Shown: positions 35,406 to 45,271 of the stretch, one piece after another | Layout: the number at the start of each line of letters is the position of its first letter | How positions within the stretch are numbered: position 1 is the stretch's first letter | NCBI GenBank assembly: GCA_002700305.1 | Contig: PACZ01000012.1 | Span: 1 to 64,000, forward strand | DNA length: 64,000 nt | Origin: Hyphomonas sp. | GTDB taxonomy: Bacteria; Pseudomonadota; Alphaproteobacteria; Caulobacterales; Hyphomonadaceae | Direction of reading: 5' to 3' | Notes under the pieces: model-generated | Database searches by the model: none | Told to the model about the DNA's origin: nothing | What the model saw: the letters and a program-made list of their open reading frames with translations, nothing else | Made by a program: the position numbers and the translations under genes

Positions 35406-35429
35406 GCACAAAGTCAAAGGGAGGCCGTC

Positions 35430-36320
35430 ATGGCCAAGATCGCATTCATCGGGCTCGGGAACATGGGCTCGGGCATGTGTGCCAATCTCTGCAATGCGGG
35501 GCATGAGGTGCACGCCTTCGACCTGCACGAGGCGGCGGTGCAGGCCGCGGCGGCGCATGGCGCGCTGCCCGCGCTGTCGCTGGCGGACGCGGTGAAAGCG
35601 GCGGAGGTGGTCGTCACCATGCTGCCTGCGGGCAAGCATGTCCTGTCGGTCTATTTCGGTGAGAGTGGTGTCGCGGCGAATGCGAAGCCGGGCATGCTGT
35701 TCATCGATTGCTCCACCATCGCGGTGGAGGATGCGCGCGAGGCGGCGAAACAGGCCGCGGCGGGCGGCTTCCTGATGGTCGACGCGCCGGGCTCCGGCGG
35801 CACGGCGGCGGCGGACGCCGGCACGCTGACCTTCATGGCAGGCGGGCCGGACGAGGCCTTCGCCAAGGCAAAGCCGATCCTCGACGCGATGGGCAAAAAC
35901 ATCTTCCATGCCGGCGGCAGCGGGAACGGGCAGGCGGCGAAGATCGCCAACAACATGCTGCTCGGCATTTCCATGATCGGCACGTGCGAGGCGTTTAACC
36001 TGGCGGAAAAGCTGGGCCTCGATGCGCAGACCTTCTTCGACATCTCGTCGGTTTCCTCCGGCCAGTGCTGGAGCATGACGAGCTATTGCCCGGCGCCGGG
36101 GCCTGTGCCGACCTCGCCTGCGAATCGCGACTACCAGCCGGGCTTTGCTGTCGCGATGATGCTGAAGGACCTGAAGCTGGCGCACGAAGCAGCGGTGGCC
36201 GCTGGCGCGAAGATCACGCTCGGCGAGATGGCCGAGAAGGTCTATGGCGACCTCGACGCGCGCGGCCATGCCGGGCTCGACTTCTCCGGCGTCATGAAAG
36301 ACCTGAAAGGCGCGCTCTGA
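35430..36320 (+). CDS. mmsB: 3-hydroxyisobutyrate dehydrogenase
   Basis: A 296-residue beta-hydroxyacid dehydrogenase: Rossmann motif FIGLGNMGSGM at the N-terminus, substrate motif DAPGSGGTAAADAGTLTFMAGG, catalytic Lys in GNGQAAKIANNMLLG, and a C-terminal helix ending LGEMAEKVYGDL. It oxidises 3-hydroxyisobutyrate to methylmalonate semialdehyde, the substrate of MmsA, so the two genes make consecutive steps. 24-nt gap with GGGAGG upstream of the ATG. Confidence 0.95.
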   Translation: MAKIAFIGLGNMGSGMCANLCNAGHEVHAFDLHEAAVQAAAAHGALPALSLADAVKAAEVVVTMLPAGKHVLSVYFGESGVAANAKPGMLFIDCSTIAVEDAREAAKQAAAGGFLMVDAPGSGGTAAADAGTLTFMAGGPDEAFAKAKPILDAMGKNIFHAGGSGNGQAAKIANNMLLGISMIGTCEAFNLAEKLGLDAQTFFDISSVSSGQCWSMTSYCPAPGPVPTSPANRDYQPGFAVAMMLKDLKLAHEAAVAAGAKITLGEMAEKVYGDLDARGHAGLDFSGVMKDLKGAL

Positions 36321-36321
36321 T

Positions 36322-37230
36322 CTACAGGGTGCGCACGTGGCGGGGGCCGCTGGCGCGGGACTCCGCCATGTGGAGGGCGCCTGTAATGCCGGACAGGTCG
36401 CCAAGGGCGGGCGGTACCAGATAGGTGGACAGGTCGCCGCCTGCCGGGTTGCAGACGAGATAGTCAGCCAGCAGGGCGCGCGTCGCCGTGCGGACCCGTT
36501 CCAGCAGGCCGGGCGCCTTCATCACGCTGCCGCCGAAAATGATGCGATCCGGCATATGGGTCAGGACGATGGTTGCGGCGAGGTGGGCGAGATAGCCTGC
36601 CTCCAGCTCGAATGCGGGATGACCGCTCGGCAGTTCCGACAGGGTCAGGCCCCAGCGGTCGGAGATGGCCGGTCCGCTGGCGAGGCCTTCGAGGCAGTCG
36701 TTATGAAACGGGCAGCGGCCGGGGAACGGGTCGGACTCATAGTCATGCGGCGGGTAGATGTGGCCCATCTCGAAATGCGCCATGCCGGACAGCGACCGGC
36801 CATTCTTCAGGATGCCCACGCCGATGCCCGTGCCGACAGTGACATAGGCCAGCGTGCGGAGGCCTTTCCCGGCACCGAGCTGCCACTCGCCGAGCGCTGC
36901 GCCGTTGACGTCCGTGTCGATAGCCACCGGGCAGGGCAGGCGGTTCAGCCCGTCGATCCAGTTCGCGCCGGCCCAGCCCGGCTTCGGGGTGCGCTTCAGG
37001 GTGCCATAGCTCGGCGAGCCGGGGTCTGTGTCGATCGGGCCGAAGGCAGCGAGCCCGATGGCGGCAATCCGCCCGTGGCTGGCCTGAGCCTGGTCAAAGA
37101 AGGCACATACTTGCTGGAAGCTCGCCACCGGGTCTGCGGTCGGGAGGGTTTCGCTGGCCAAAATTTGGTCATGACTGCTTCCGACTGCACAAATTATCTT
37201 GGTGCCGCCTGCTTCGATCCCACCCAGCAT
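36322..37230 (-). CDS. ROK-family sugar kinase (fructokinase-like)
   Basis: A 302-residue ROK kinase: ATP site LGGIEAGGTKIICAVG at the start, catalytic DTDVNGAALGEW near 105, VTVGTGIGVGIL, and the zinc site HIYPPH...CPFHNDCLEGLASGPA. Motif spacing matches the fructokinase/ScrK-like ROK branch. It phosphorylates a hexose, probably fructose, with ATP. Monocistronic, convergent with mmsB (stops 1 nt apart). Confidence 0.9.
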   Translation of the reverse strand: MLGGIEAGGTKIICAVGSSHDQILASETLPTADPVASFQQVCAFFDQAQASHGRIAAIGLAAFGPIDTDPGSPSYGTLKRTPKPGWAGANWIDGLNRLPCPVAIDTDVNGAALGEWQLGAGKGLRTLAYVTVGTGIGVGILKNGRSLSGMAHFEMGHIYPPHDYESDPFPGRCPFHNDCLEGLASGPAISDRWGLTLSELPSGHPAFELEAGYLAHLAATIVLTHMPDRIIFGGSVMKAPGLLERVRTATRALLADYLVCNPAGGDLSTYLVPPALGDLSGITGALHMAESRASGPRHVRTL

Positions 37231-37497
37231 AGTTCCTCCTAAAGTAACACGTCCAATGTGTTCTCAAGCCCGTAATAGATATGAGGCGCTGTGACTTGCA
37301 ACCTATAAGTGAAACGGGAATCCGTATATGTCGCAAAGTCACGAAAAATTGTGCAACCGCACGAAACCTCTTCTGGACTTCGGTCAGTTTGGACTATCTT
37401 TGCAGATACGGGCGATTTGGAGGCTGGTTGTGCAAGGCATGGCCGGCCCGAACCAATATGGACAGGCGGTCTGACCGCCGGACAGGATAGAGTAGAC

Positions 37498-38601
37498 ATG
37501 AATTTCCGGATTTTCGGACACTGGCACGTGGCGGCGGCTGCGCTGGCTGTGATCGCCACGGCAAGCGCGCAAGTGGCGGAAGCCCAGCGGGGCCCCGGTG
37601 CGGCGAGTGTGTTCGTGTCGCCCGTGCAGGAAACCGAATTCTCCATGCAGATCGAAGCCCTCGGCACGCTGGAAGCCCGCGAAAGCGTGGATCTGACGCT
37701 GAACGTCGCCGACCGGGTGACAGCCATTTATTTCGACGATGGCGACCGGGTGACCAAAGGCAAGACGCTGCTCTCCCTCGCCCAGGGCGAACAGGCTGCA
37801 CTGGTCGATGCTGCCGAGGCGACCGCCAATGAAGCCCGCCAGCGGTTTGAGCGCACCCAGCAGCTGGCCAAGGAGCGCACCGTGTCCCAGTCCGCGCTGG
37901 ATGAGGCCGCGCGGGACCTGAGCGCCGCGAACGCACAGCTGCGCGCCGTGCAGTCGCGTCAGAAGGACCGCGTTCTCGTCGCCCCGTTTGACGGCGTGCT
38001 GGGCTTCCGCCTTGTCAGCGTCGGCTCCTATGTCCGCGCCGGCGATGTGGTGGCCGAACTGATCGACGACAGCGAGATGAAGCTCGACTTCTCCGTGCCG
38101 TCCATTTTCCTCCGCTCTGTCCGCAAAGGGACCGAGGTGCAGGTCGAAACAGACGACCTGCCGGGCATGGCGTTTGACGGCACCGTGGACACGGTCGGCG
38201 CCAGTATCGATCCGGTGACCCGGTCGATCCGCGTGCGCGCCATCCTGCCCAATCCGGACCGGCTGCTGAAGCCGGGCATGTTCATGAAAGTGACGCTGCT
38301 GGCCGATCCGCGCCGGGCCCTGTCCGTGCCGGAAGAAGCGATTGAGCCGATCGGGCCGAACAGTTTCGTTTACATCGCTGCAGACAAGAACGGCCAGCTT
38401 GTGGCCGAGCGACGCGAGATCCAGGTCGGCTTGCGCCAGGATGGCCAGGTCGAAGTGATCTCAGGCCTGGAGCCGGGTGAGCAGATCATCACCGACGGGC
38501 TGATCCGGGTGCGCGATGGCGCGCCGATCGTGGTGCGTGACCGGACTGTGCTGCAGACAGGCGGCGGTATTGCCTCTGCCGGCGCAGCGAACGGCGGTTA
38601 A
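37498..38601 (+). CDS. RND efflux periplasmic adaptor (membrane-fusion protein)
   Basis: About 367 residues from ATG 37498 ([30 protein letters not shown], signal-like). A biotinyl/lipoyl half ([32 protein letters not shown]), an alpha-hairpin of about 60 residues and the second lipoyl half ([21 protein letters not shown]) are followed by beta-barrel and MP domains. It bridges the pump at 38607 to an outer-membrane channel that is not encoded here. 5-nt gap to the pump gene. The longer frame upstream is not needed. Confidence 0.92.
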   Translation: MNFRIFGHWHVAAAALAVIATASAQVAEAQRGPGAASVFVSPVQETEFSMQIEALGTLEARESVDLTLNVADRVTAIYFDDGDRVTKGKTLLSLAQGEQAALVDAAEATANEARQRFERTQQLAKERTVSQSALDEAARDLSAANAQLRAVQSRQKDRVLVAPFDGVLGFRLVSVGSYVRAGDVVAELIDDSEMKLDFSVPSIFLRSVRKGTEVQVETDDLPGMAFDGTVDTVGASIDPVTRSIRVRAILPNPDRLLKPGMFMKVTLLADPRRALSVPEEAIEPIGPNSFVYIAADKNGQLVAERREIQVGLRQDGQVEVISGLEPGEQIITDGLIRVRDGAPIVVRDRTVLQTGGGIASAGAANGG

Positions 38602-38606
38602 TCGCC

Positions 38607-41600
38607 ATGTTGTTGTCTGACGTTTCCATCAAGCGGCCGGTTTTTGCATCGGTCCTTTCGCTGGTCCTTGTGATCTTCGGCATCGTGTCGTTCATGCGCC
38701 TGCCGCTGCGCGAATATCCGGACATCGATGCGCCGGTGGTCAACATCCAGACCAATTATCCGGGCGCCTCGGCCGACGTGGTCGAGACGCGGATCACGCG
38801 GATCATCGAGGACCAGATCGCCGGCGTCTCCGGCATCCGCTTTATCGATTCCAACTCCACCGATGGCCGGTCCAGCATCAGTGTCGAGTTTTCCGTGAAT
38901 GTAGACATCGATGCTGCGGCGAACGACATCCGCGACCGCGTGTCGACGGTGCTGAACAATCTGCCGACCGAGGCAGACCCGCCGGAAATCCAGAAAGCGG
39001 ACAATAACGAAGACGTCATCATGTGGCTGAACCTGGCCAGCGACAACATGACGACGCCGGAATTGTCGGACTATGCCGACCGATATCTGGTCGACCGCTT
39101 CTCCGCGCTGGATGGTGTGGCACGCGTGCGCGTCGGCGGCGACCGGTCCTATGCCCTGCGGGTCTGGATCGACCGGCGGTCCCTGGCCGCGCGCAACCTG
39201 ACGGTTGCCGATATCGAGAACGCCCTTCGGCGGGAAAATGTCGAAGCCCCGGCCGGCAGCGTCGAGTCCGGCGCCCGGAACTATACGGTCCGGATCGACC
39301 GGGCTTTCCGGACACCGGACGAGTTTGCCAACCTCGTCATCGGGCGGGGGACAGACGGCTATCTGATCCGGCTGGGCGATGTGGCCCGGGTGGAGCGCGG
39401 CACGCAGGAAGACCGGAACCTGTTCCGCGGGAATGGTGTCCCGCAGGTCGGCCTCGGCGTTGTCAAACAGTCGACCGCGAACACCGTGTCCGTTGCGGAA
39501 GAGGCACGGGCGCTGGCGGAACAGCTGAACACCACGCTGCCGGACGGCATGACGATTGTCGTCAACTATGACAGCTCCGTCTTCATCAGTGCCTCGATCC
39601 GCGAAGTCTGGGTGACGCTCGGCATCGCCGTCGCGCTCGTGACGCTGGTCATTTTCCTGTTCCTTGGCAGTTTGCGCTCGACGATCATTCCGGCGATCAC
39701 GGTGCCGGTCTCGATCACGGCGACTTTCATTGTCCTGTTTGCGCTTGGCTTCTCGGTGAATTTGCTGACCCTGCTGGCGCTGGTCCTGGCCATCGGCCTC
39801 GTTGTGGACGATGCGATCGTGGTGCTGGAGAACATCCACCGCCGCATGGAAGAGTATGGCGAGACACCGCTGGTCGCGGCCTTCCGCGGGACGCGTCAGG
39901 TCGGCTTTGCCGTTGTTGCGACGACACTGGTGCTGATCGCCGTGTTCGTGCCGATCACCTTCCTTGAGGGCGACCTTGGCCGCCTGTTTACGGAGTTTGC
40001 ACTTGCGATTGCGGCGGCTGTGGCCTTCTCGGCCATTCTGGCGCTGACGCTGACGCCGATGCTCGCGTCGAAGCTGCTGACCCCAACACCGCAGAGGGGT
40101 GTGTTCTCCATCCTGCCGAAAATCATCGATGGCGGGTTCAAGAAACTTCGCGGCGGCTATGGCGTGTTGCTGAACCAGCTGATCAAGCGCCCGATTGCTG
40201 TCGGGCTCGTCCTGGTGGCCCTGTTCGCCAGTGCCTACAGCCTGCTGCGCACCGTGCCGCAGGAATATGTGCCGCGCGAGGACCGGGGCAGTTTCTTCGT
40301 CATGGTCCGCGGCCCGGAAGGGGCCTCGTTCGACTATATGAAGCAATATGTCGACGAGATCGAACGCCGGTTGCTGCCGTATACGGAAGGTGATGATGCC
40401 GAACTGAGGCGCGTTCTGGTGCGGGCGCCGGGCTTTGGCAGCAATGCGTTCAACCAGGCTTTCGTGGTCGTCTCCCTCGCCGAATGGGGCGAACGCCGCC
40501 CCGCAGACGAAATCATTGGCGAGATCAACCGGAAGCTCAGCGACCTGCCGGGGATCCGTGCCTTTGCCATCATGCGCCAGGGCCTCGGCGGCGGAAGCGG
40601 GAAACCCGTTCAGTTCGTGCTCGGCGGGCCAGACTATCAGCAGCTGACCGAATGGCGGGATATATTCCTTGACGCGCTGAGAGAGAACAATCCCGGCCTT
40701 GTCGACATTGACTGGAATTACAAGGAAACCCAGCCGCAATACCGTGTGCAGATCGATTACAACCGCGCGGCAGACCTTGGCGTCACGGTCGCCGATATCG
40801 GCAACACGCTGCAGACCATGCTGGGCTCACGCCGGGTGACCACCTATGTCGACAATGGCGAGGAGTATGACGTCATCCTGGAAGGGCTTCGGTCTGAACA
40901 GAACTCGCCCAATGATGTGCAGAACATCTATGTGCGCTCCTCGACGTCCGGCAGCCTGATTCCGCTGTCCAGCCTGGTGCAGATCGTCGGGATTGCCGAC
41001 AGCCCGCAGCTGAATCGCTACAACCGCGTCCGCTCGATCACGATCGAGGCGGGCCTGGCAGACGGGGCCTCGCTCGGCAATGTGCTGCTGGAGATGGAGC
41101 GCATAGCCCGCGATGTGCTGCCAGCCGAGGCGCAGATCGACTTCAAGGGGCAGTCGCTGGACTTCAAGAGCTCCGGCAGCTCCATCCTGTTCGTCTTCGC
41201 CATCGGCATGATCATCGTGTTCCTGGTTCTGGCGGCGCAGTTCGAGAGCTACCGTCACCCGATCATCATCATGCTGACTGTTCCGGCGACGCTGGCAGGC
41301 GGCCTGCTGGGCATCGACCTGACCGGTAACTCGCTGAATATCTACACACAGATCGGCCTGATCATGCTGATCGGCCTGTCGGCGAAGAACGGCATCCTGA
41401 TTGTCGAATTCGCCAACCAGCTGCGGGATGAGGGCATGGAGTTCCTTGATGCGATCAAGGAAGCGTCCCTGACGCGCCTCCGGCCCATCGTGATGACCAG
41501 CCTGACCACCGCGGCGGGCGCTGTGCCGCTCATCCTGACGAGCGGGGCAGGGGCGGAGACACGCCAGGCCATTGGTGTGGTGATCCTGTCCGGTGTCCTT

Positions 41601-41765
41601 GCGGGCATGCTGGTGACCGTGCTGATCGTGCCGACGGCCTATGCGCTGATCGCGCGCGGCTCCGGGTCTCCGAGCGATGTGGCGAAGCGGCTGAAGGCGG
41701 AACAGGAAGAGCTGGACGGCGTATTGCTTCTGGACCAGCCGGCTTCGACGACACCTGCCGAATAG
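38607..41765 (+). CDS. RND efflux transporter permease (AcrB/MexF-like, HAE1)
   Basis: A 1052-residue pump: helix 1 ([23 protein letters not shown]), [19 protein letters not shown], the central PFAM motif region [19 protein letters not shown], the proton-relay helix 4 motif [26 protein letters not shown] with two Asp, and the helix 10-12 region [35 protein letters not shown]. It exports hydrophobic compounds with proton drive. Operon with the adaptor; no regulator adjacent. Confidence 0.95.
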   Translation: MLLSDVSIKRPVFASVLSLVLVIFGIVSFMRLPLREYPDIDAPVVNIQTNYPGASADVVETRITRIIEDQIAGVSGIRFIDSNSTDGRSSISVEFSVNVDIDAAANDIRDRVSTVLNNLPTEADPPEIQKADNNEDVIMWLNLASDNMTTPELSDYADRYLVDRFSALDGVARVRVGGDRSYALRVWIDRRSLAARNLTVADIENALRRENVEAPAGSVESGARNYTVRIDRAFRTPDEFANLVIGRGTDGYLIRLGDVARVERGTQEDRNLFRGNGVPQVGLGVVKQSTANTVSVAEEARALAEQLNTTLPDGMTIVVNYDSSVFISASIREVWVTLGIAVALVTLVIFLFLGSLRSTIIPAITVPVSITATFIVLFALGFSVNLLTLLALVLAIGLVVDDAIVVLENIHRRMEEYGETPLVAAFRGTRQVGFAVVATTLVLIAVFVPITFLEGDLGRLFTEFALAIAAAVAFSAILALTLTPMLASKLLTPTPQRGVFSILPKIIDGGFKKLRGGYGVLLNQLIKRPIAVGLVLVALFASAYSLLRTVPQEYVPREDRGSFFVMVRGPEGASFDYMKQYVDEIERRLLPYTEGDDAELRRVLVRAPGFGSNAFNQAFVVVSLAEWGERRPADEIIGEINRKLSDLPGIRAFAIMRQGLGGGSGKPVQFVLGGPDYQQLTEWRDIFLDALRENNPGLVDIDWNYKETQPQYRVQIDYNRAADLGVTVADIGNTLQTMLGSRRVTTYVDNGEEYDVILEGLRSEQNSPNDVQNIYVRSSTSGSLIPLSSLVQIVGIADSPQLNRYNRVRSITIEAGLADGASLGNVLLEMERIARDVLPAEAQIDFKGQSLDFKSSGSSILFVFAIGMIIVFLVLAAQFESYRHPIIIMLTVPATLAGGLLGIDLTGNSLNIYTQIGLIMLIGLSAKNGILIVEFANQLRDEGMEFLDAIKEASLTRLRPIVMTSLTTAAGAVPLILTSGAGAETRQAIGVVILSGVLAGMLVTVLIVPTAYALIARGSGSPSDVAKRLKAEQEELDGVLLLDQPASTTPAE

Positions 41766-41846
41766 AGGAAACCTGCTGCAGCCTTGAAGGCGGCAGGTGT
41801 CACGCCTTGGCGGGGGCGTTGTTTGTCATGGCGAAAGTCAGGCATC

Positions 41847-41923
41847 TGGCGACCCCGGCAGGATTCGAACCTGCGACCGTCCGCTTAGAAGGCGGATGCT
41901 CTATCCAGCTGAGCTACGGGGCC
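41847..41923 (-). tRNA. tRNA-Arg(TCT)
   Basis: On the minus strand a complete cloverleaf: acceptor GGCCCCG pairing with CGGGGTC, D-arm TAGCTCAGCTGGATAGAGC, anticodon arm CGCCTTCTAAGCG with anticodon TCT, T-arm GCAGGTTCGAATCCTGC and an encoded CCA end. 77 nt. Confidence 0.96.
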
Positions 41924-41945
41924 GAATCCGGACCCGGATGCGCGA

Positions 41946-42254
41946 CTAGTGCGTCCAGGGCTGTTTCCGGTTGGCGTCGAAATTAGCACTATACGACTTT
42001 ACAAGGCGTTTGCGCTCATGGGTCGGCTCGACGCGGAAAGTGATGCCCTCGCGCCTGGCGAACTCGACGGCCTGCTCCTGGGTATCGAATTCGATGCGGA
42101 CCTGGCCGGACGTGTCGTCGATGCTGGTCCAGCCCATCAGGGGGTCTGCGGTGCGGTGGACATTTTCCTTAACGAATTCAAGCACCCAGGCTTTGGTCTT
42201 GCCGCGGCCCGAGGTCATCGCGCTCTTGGAGGGCTTGTAAATTCTCGCCTGCAT
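41946..42254 (-). CDS. NADH dehydrogenase accessory subunit, NDUFS4-like (ETC complex I)
   Basis: A 102-residue protein matching the ETC complex I subunit conserved region: ARIYKPSKSAMTSGRGKTKAWVLEF, then MGWTSIDDTSGQVRIEFDTQEQAVEFARREGI and a closing SYSANFDANRKQPWTH. NDUFS4-like subunits of alphaproteobacterial complex I stabilise the peripheral arm. Stands alone between two tRNA genes. Confidence 0.93.
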   Translation of the reverse strand: MQARIYKPSKSAMTSGRGKTKAWVLEFVKENVHRTADPLMGWTSIDDTSGQVRIEFDTQEQAVEFARREGITFRVEPTHERKRLVKSYSANFDANRKQPWTH

Positions 42255-42284
42255 CTGCCTGTCCCTGTAGGCCGCCTGAAAAAA

Positions 42285-42361
<77 letters not shown>

Positions 42362-42422
42362 GACTCCCGGTGTAATGATCGCGCCCGCTGGTGCAAGCCC
42401 TTTTCGCGGTTGCGAACAGTGA

Positions 42423-43295
42423 TCAGCGCTTTTTCCGGGCCGGACGCATCAGGCCTTCCTGGGCGACGCTGGCCACGAGGCGGCCGTCCCGGGAGTAGAT
42501 CGAGCCCCGGTTGAAGCTCCGCGCCCCGCCGGCATAGGGGCTGTCCATGGAATAGAGGTGCCAATCGTCGAACTTGATCGGCGCGTGGAACCACATGGCA
42601 TGGTCGAGGCTGGCGGACATCAGCTCACCGGTCATCCAGGAAATACCATGCGGGCGATTCCCGGTGCCGAGCAGGGCCATGTCGCTGGCATAGGCCATCA
42701 GGCAGTGGTGCAGCCACGGCGCCTCGTCGATCTCGCGGGCGACACGGAACCAGAGATTCTGCTGGTCGCTGGCCTTTTCCGGTTTCAGCGGATCCAGCGG
42801 GTCGATTTCCCGCATCTCGATCGGGCGCGGGCGCAGGAAATGGCCGCGATGGCGCTCTGGCACCTTCTCAGCAAACTTGCGGCGCCACTCGACGCGGTCG
42901 CCCAGGGATTCGGGGCCTTCCACTTCGGGCATCGGGTGCTGATGATGCCAGCCCTCCTCGACGACCTGGAAACTGGCCGCGAGGTTGAAGATCTGCTTGC
43001 CATGCTGGATTGCGACAACGCGGCGGGTGGTGAAGCTGCCGCCGTCGCGCGAATGGTCGACCTGATAGATGATCGGCACATTCGGATCGCCGGGGCGGAT
43101 GAAATAGCAGTGCAGCGAGTGGCAGGGCCGGTCTTCCGGTACGGTGCGATAGGCCGCTACGAGGCTCTGCGCGATGACCTGGCCGCCAAAAACGCGCTGG
43201 CTTTCCTCTTCATCCGGGCTCTGGCCGCGGAAAAGGTCCGTTTCGAGCCGTTCGATGTCGAGCAGCGCCAGCAGATCGCTTACCGGATCAGTCAT
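42423..43295 (-). CDS. tesB: Acyl-CoA thioesterase II
   Basis: About 290 residues from ATG 43295 (MTDPVSDLLALLDIERLETDLFRGQSP), the usual TesB start. The double hotdog fold motifs VFGGQVIAQSLVAAYRTV, LHCYFIRPGDP and FHAPIKFDDWHLYSMDSPYAGGARSF are clear. It hydrolyses acyl-CoAs in the cytoplasm. Divergent from the acyl-CoA synthetase gene, so synthesis and hydrolysis of acyl-CoA stand side by side. Confidence 0.94.
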   Translation of the reverse strand: MTDPVSDLLALLDIERLETDLFRGQSPDEEESQRVFGGQVIAQSLVAAYRTVPEDRPCHSLHCYFIRPGDPNVPIIYQVDHSRDGGSFTTRRVVAIQHGKQIFNLAASFQVVEEGWHHQHPMPEVEGPESLGDRVEWRRKFAEKVPERHRGHFLRPRPIEMREIDPLDPLKPEKASDQQNLWFRVAREIDEAPWLHHCLMAYASDMALLGTGNRPHGISWMTGELMSASLDHAMWFHAPIKFDDWHLYSMDSPYAGGARSFNRGSIYSRDGRLVASVAQEGLMRPARKKR

Positions 43296-43483
43296 TCTTG
43301 TTTGCCTCCCATTGTGCAGTGCAGCAGATACAGGACCCGGCTGCAGATGCAATCCCTGCCTGTTTATGGGGCCTGTGTGCGGGCAAATCGATGAAATTTC
43401 AACGATTCCCGAACCGGCCCGTTCACCCTGTTTCGCTACAGTGACCGCAGACGACATTCTGGTGACGTATGAGGCGGTTGTCG

Positions 43484-45271
43484 ATGAAGGCCCTGTCAAA
43501 TCTGCAGCGTGATGCGAAATTCCTCACAGGGGCGCTGAGTCTTCTGAAGTGGACGAAGGGGATTTCGCCCGACAGCGATTTCCTCGTGCCGGATGATTTC
43601 GAGCGGGCCGTAGATGACCACGAGATCCGCATCGCCTTCCGTTTCGAAGGCCGTCTGACCACTTATGCCGAGTTTGACGCCCGCGCGAACCGCTATGCCC
43701 ACTGGGCACTGCAGCGGGGCCTGACGAAAGGCGACGTGGTCGCGCTCCTGATGGAGAACCGGCCGGATTATGTTGCCGCCTGGGTGGGCTTTTCCAAAGT
43801 CGGCGTGGTGACGGCGCTGATCAATACGAATCTCGACAGCGAGGCGCTGGCCTACAGCCTGAACATTGTCGGCGCGCAGAAGCTGATTACGGGCACCGGG
43901 TTTGAAGATGCGGTGCACAGCGCCCAGCCATTCCTGGAGCAACCGCTCGACGTCTGGTCGTTCAACAGCACTGTCTTCCGCGACATCCGCACCGATCTGA
44001 AAGACATGCCCACGCACCGGCCAACGCGCCTGCGCCGGGCGGGCCTGAAGGGCAAGGACACCTGCCTCTTCGTCTACACATCCGGCACGACCGGCATGCC
44101 AAAGGCGGCGAAGCTGACCCATGCACGCGTTCGCACGCTGATGCGCAACTTTATCGGCCCGTGCGAGATCACGCCGAAGGACCGCATCCTGGAAGCGCTG
44201 CCGCTCTATCACGCGACCGGCGGCGTGTGCGCGGTGGGCGCGGCCCTGATGTGCGGGGCGAGCCTTATCCTGGAGCGTAAATTCTCCGCCAGCCGGTTCT
44301 GGGACGATGCGGCGCTGAATGGCGCGACCCTGTTCGTCTATATCGGCGAAATCTGCCGCTACCTGCTGAACCAGCCGGAGCGTCCTGCGGACAAGGCCCA
44401 CCGGATCCGCGGCGGTTTCGGCAATGGCTTGCGCGGCGATGTCTGGGCGCGCTTTGCAGACCGGTTCGGCGTGTCGGACTTCAAGGAATTCTACGGATCG
44501 ACTGAAGGCAATGTCAGTCTCCTGAACATCGACGGGAAGGTCGGCGCCTGTGGCCGCATCCCGCCATGGATGCAGAAACCGTTCGCGCATGTGGCGTTCG
44601 TGAAGCCGGACATGGAAACCGAACAGCCGGTGCGCGGCGAAGACGGGTTCTGCGTGCGGGCAGGCGTGGACGAAGTCGGTGAAGTTCTGGGCCGGATCGG
44701 CGATGACAACCGGACGCGCTTCGAGGGCTATACCGACAAGCGCGATACCGAAGGCAAGGTGCTGCACGATGTCTTCGAAAAGGGCGACATGTGGTTCCGC
44801 ACAGGCGACCTGATGCGGAAGGATAAGGACGGCTACGTCTATTTCGTCGACCGTATCGGCGACACGTTCCGCTGGAAAGGCGAGAACGTGGCCACGAACG
44901 AAGTCGGCGAAGCCTTCTCACGCATCCAGGGTGTGGAGACGGCCAATGTTTACGGAATTGCCGTGCCCGGCGCCGATGGCAAGGCGGGCATGGCGGCAAT
45001 CACGGCGTCGGATGAACTCGACATAGCTGGCCTCCACCGGCTGTTGGCAGAACGCCTGCCGGGATATGCCATCCCGGTCTTCCTGCGCGTGCAGAAGGAA
45101 CCGGAGACCACCGGCACCTTCAAGTATCGCAAGTTCGAACTGGTGAAAGACGGGTTCGACCCGCACCAGGTCCGTGACCCGCTCTATGTCTACAATGCCG
45201 AAGAAGACCGTTACGAGCCGATGACCGAAGAGGTCTACAGGAAGGTTGTGAACGGCGGCGGCCGGTTCTAG
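43484..45271 (+). CDS. Long-chain acyl-CoA synthetase (FATP/very-long-chain type)
   Basis: About 595 residues; the ATG at 43484 has GAGG about 9 nt before it, an ATG at 43469 is the alternative. Adenylate-forming motif YTSGTTGMPKAAKLTH near 204-219, then FYGSTEGN, GDMWFRTGDL and DRIGDTFRWKGENVATNEVGE with the carboxyl-terminal catalytic region. The gene family is the FATP/ACSVL branch, which activates long or branched fatty acids and sometimes couples uptake. ATP-dependent; the partner thioesterase is divergent. Confidence 0.93.
   Translation: MKALSNLQRDAKFLTGALSLLKWTKGISPDSDFLVPDDFERAVDDHEIRIAFRFEGRLTTYAEFDARANRYAHWALQRGLTKGDVVALLMENRPDYVAAWVGFSKVGVVTALINTNLDSEALAYSLNIVGAQKLITGTGFEDAVHSAQPFLEQPLDVWSFNSTVFRDIRTDLKDMPTHRPTRLRRAGLKGKDTCLFVYTSGTTGMPKAAKLTHARVRTLMRNFIGPCEITPKDRILEALPLYHATGGVCAVGAALMCGASLILERKFSASRFWDDAALNGATLFVYIGEICRYLLNQPERPADKAHRIRGGFGNGLRGDVWARFADRFGVSDFKEFYGSTEGNVSLLNIDGKVGACGRIPPWMQKPFAHVAFVKPDMETEQPVRGEDGFCVRAGVDEVGEVLGRIGDDNRTRFEGYTDKRDTEGKVLHDVFEKGDMWFRTGDLMRKDKDGYVYFVDRIGDTFRWKGENVATNEVGEAFSRIQGVETANVYGIAVPGADGKAGMAAITASDELDIAGLHRLLAERLPGYAIPVFLRVQKEPETTGTFKYRKFELVKDGFDPHQVRDPLYVYNAEEDRYEPMTEEVYRKVVNGGGRF

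Noticed and set aside
33111-36404. A 1097-codon open frame on the minus strand over mmsA-echA-mmsB
   Set aside because: Its sequence is the antisense of three strongly supported genes, with Arg/His-rich composition typical of shadows in high-GC DNA.
38598-40739. A 713-codon open frame on the minus strand over the RND pump
   Set aside because: Antisense shadow; Arg/Gln/His-rich and lacking any domain.
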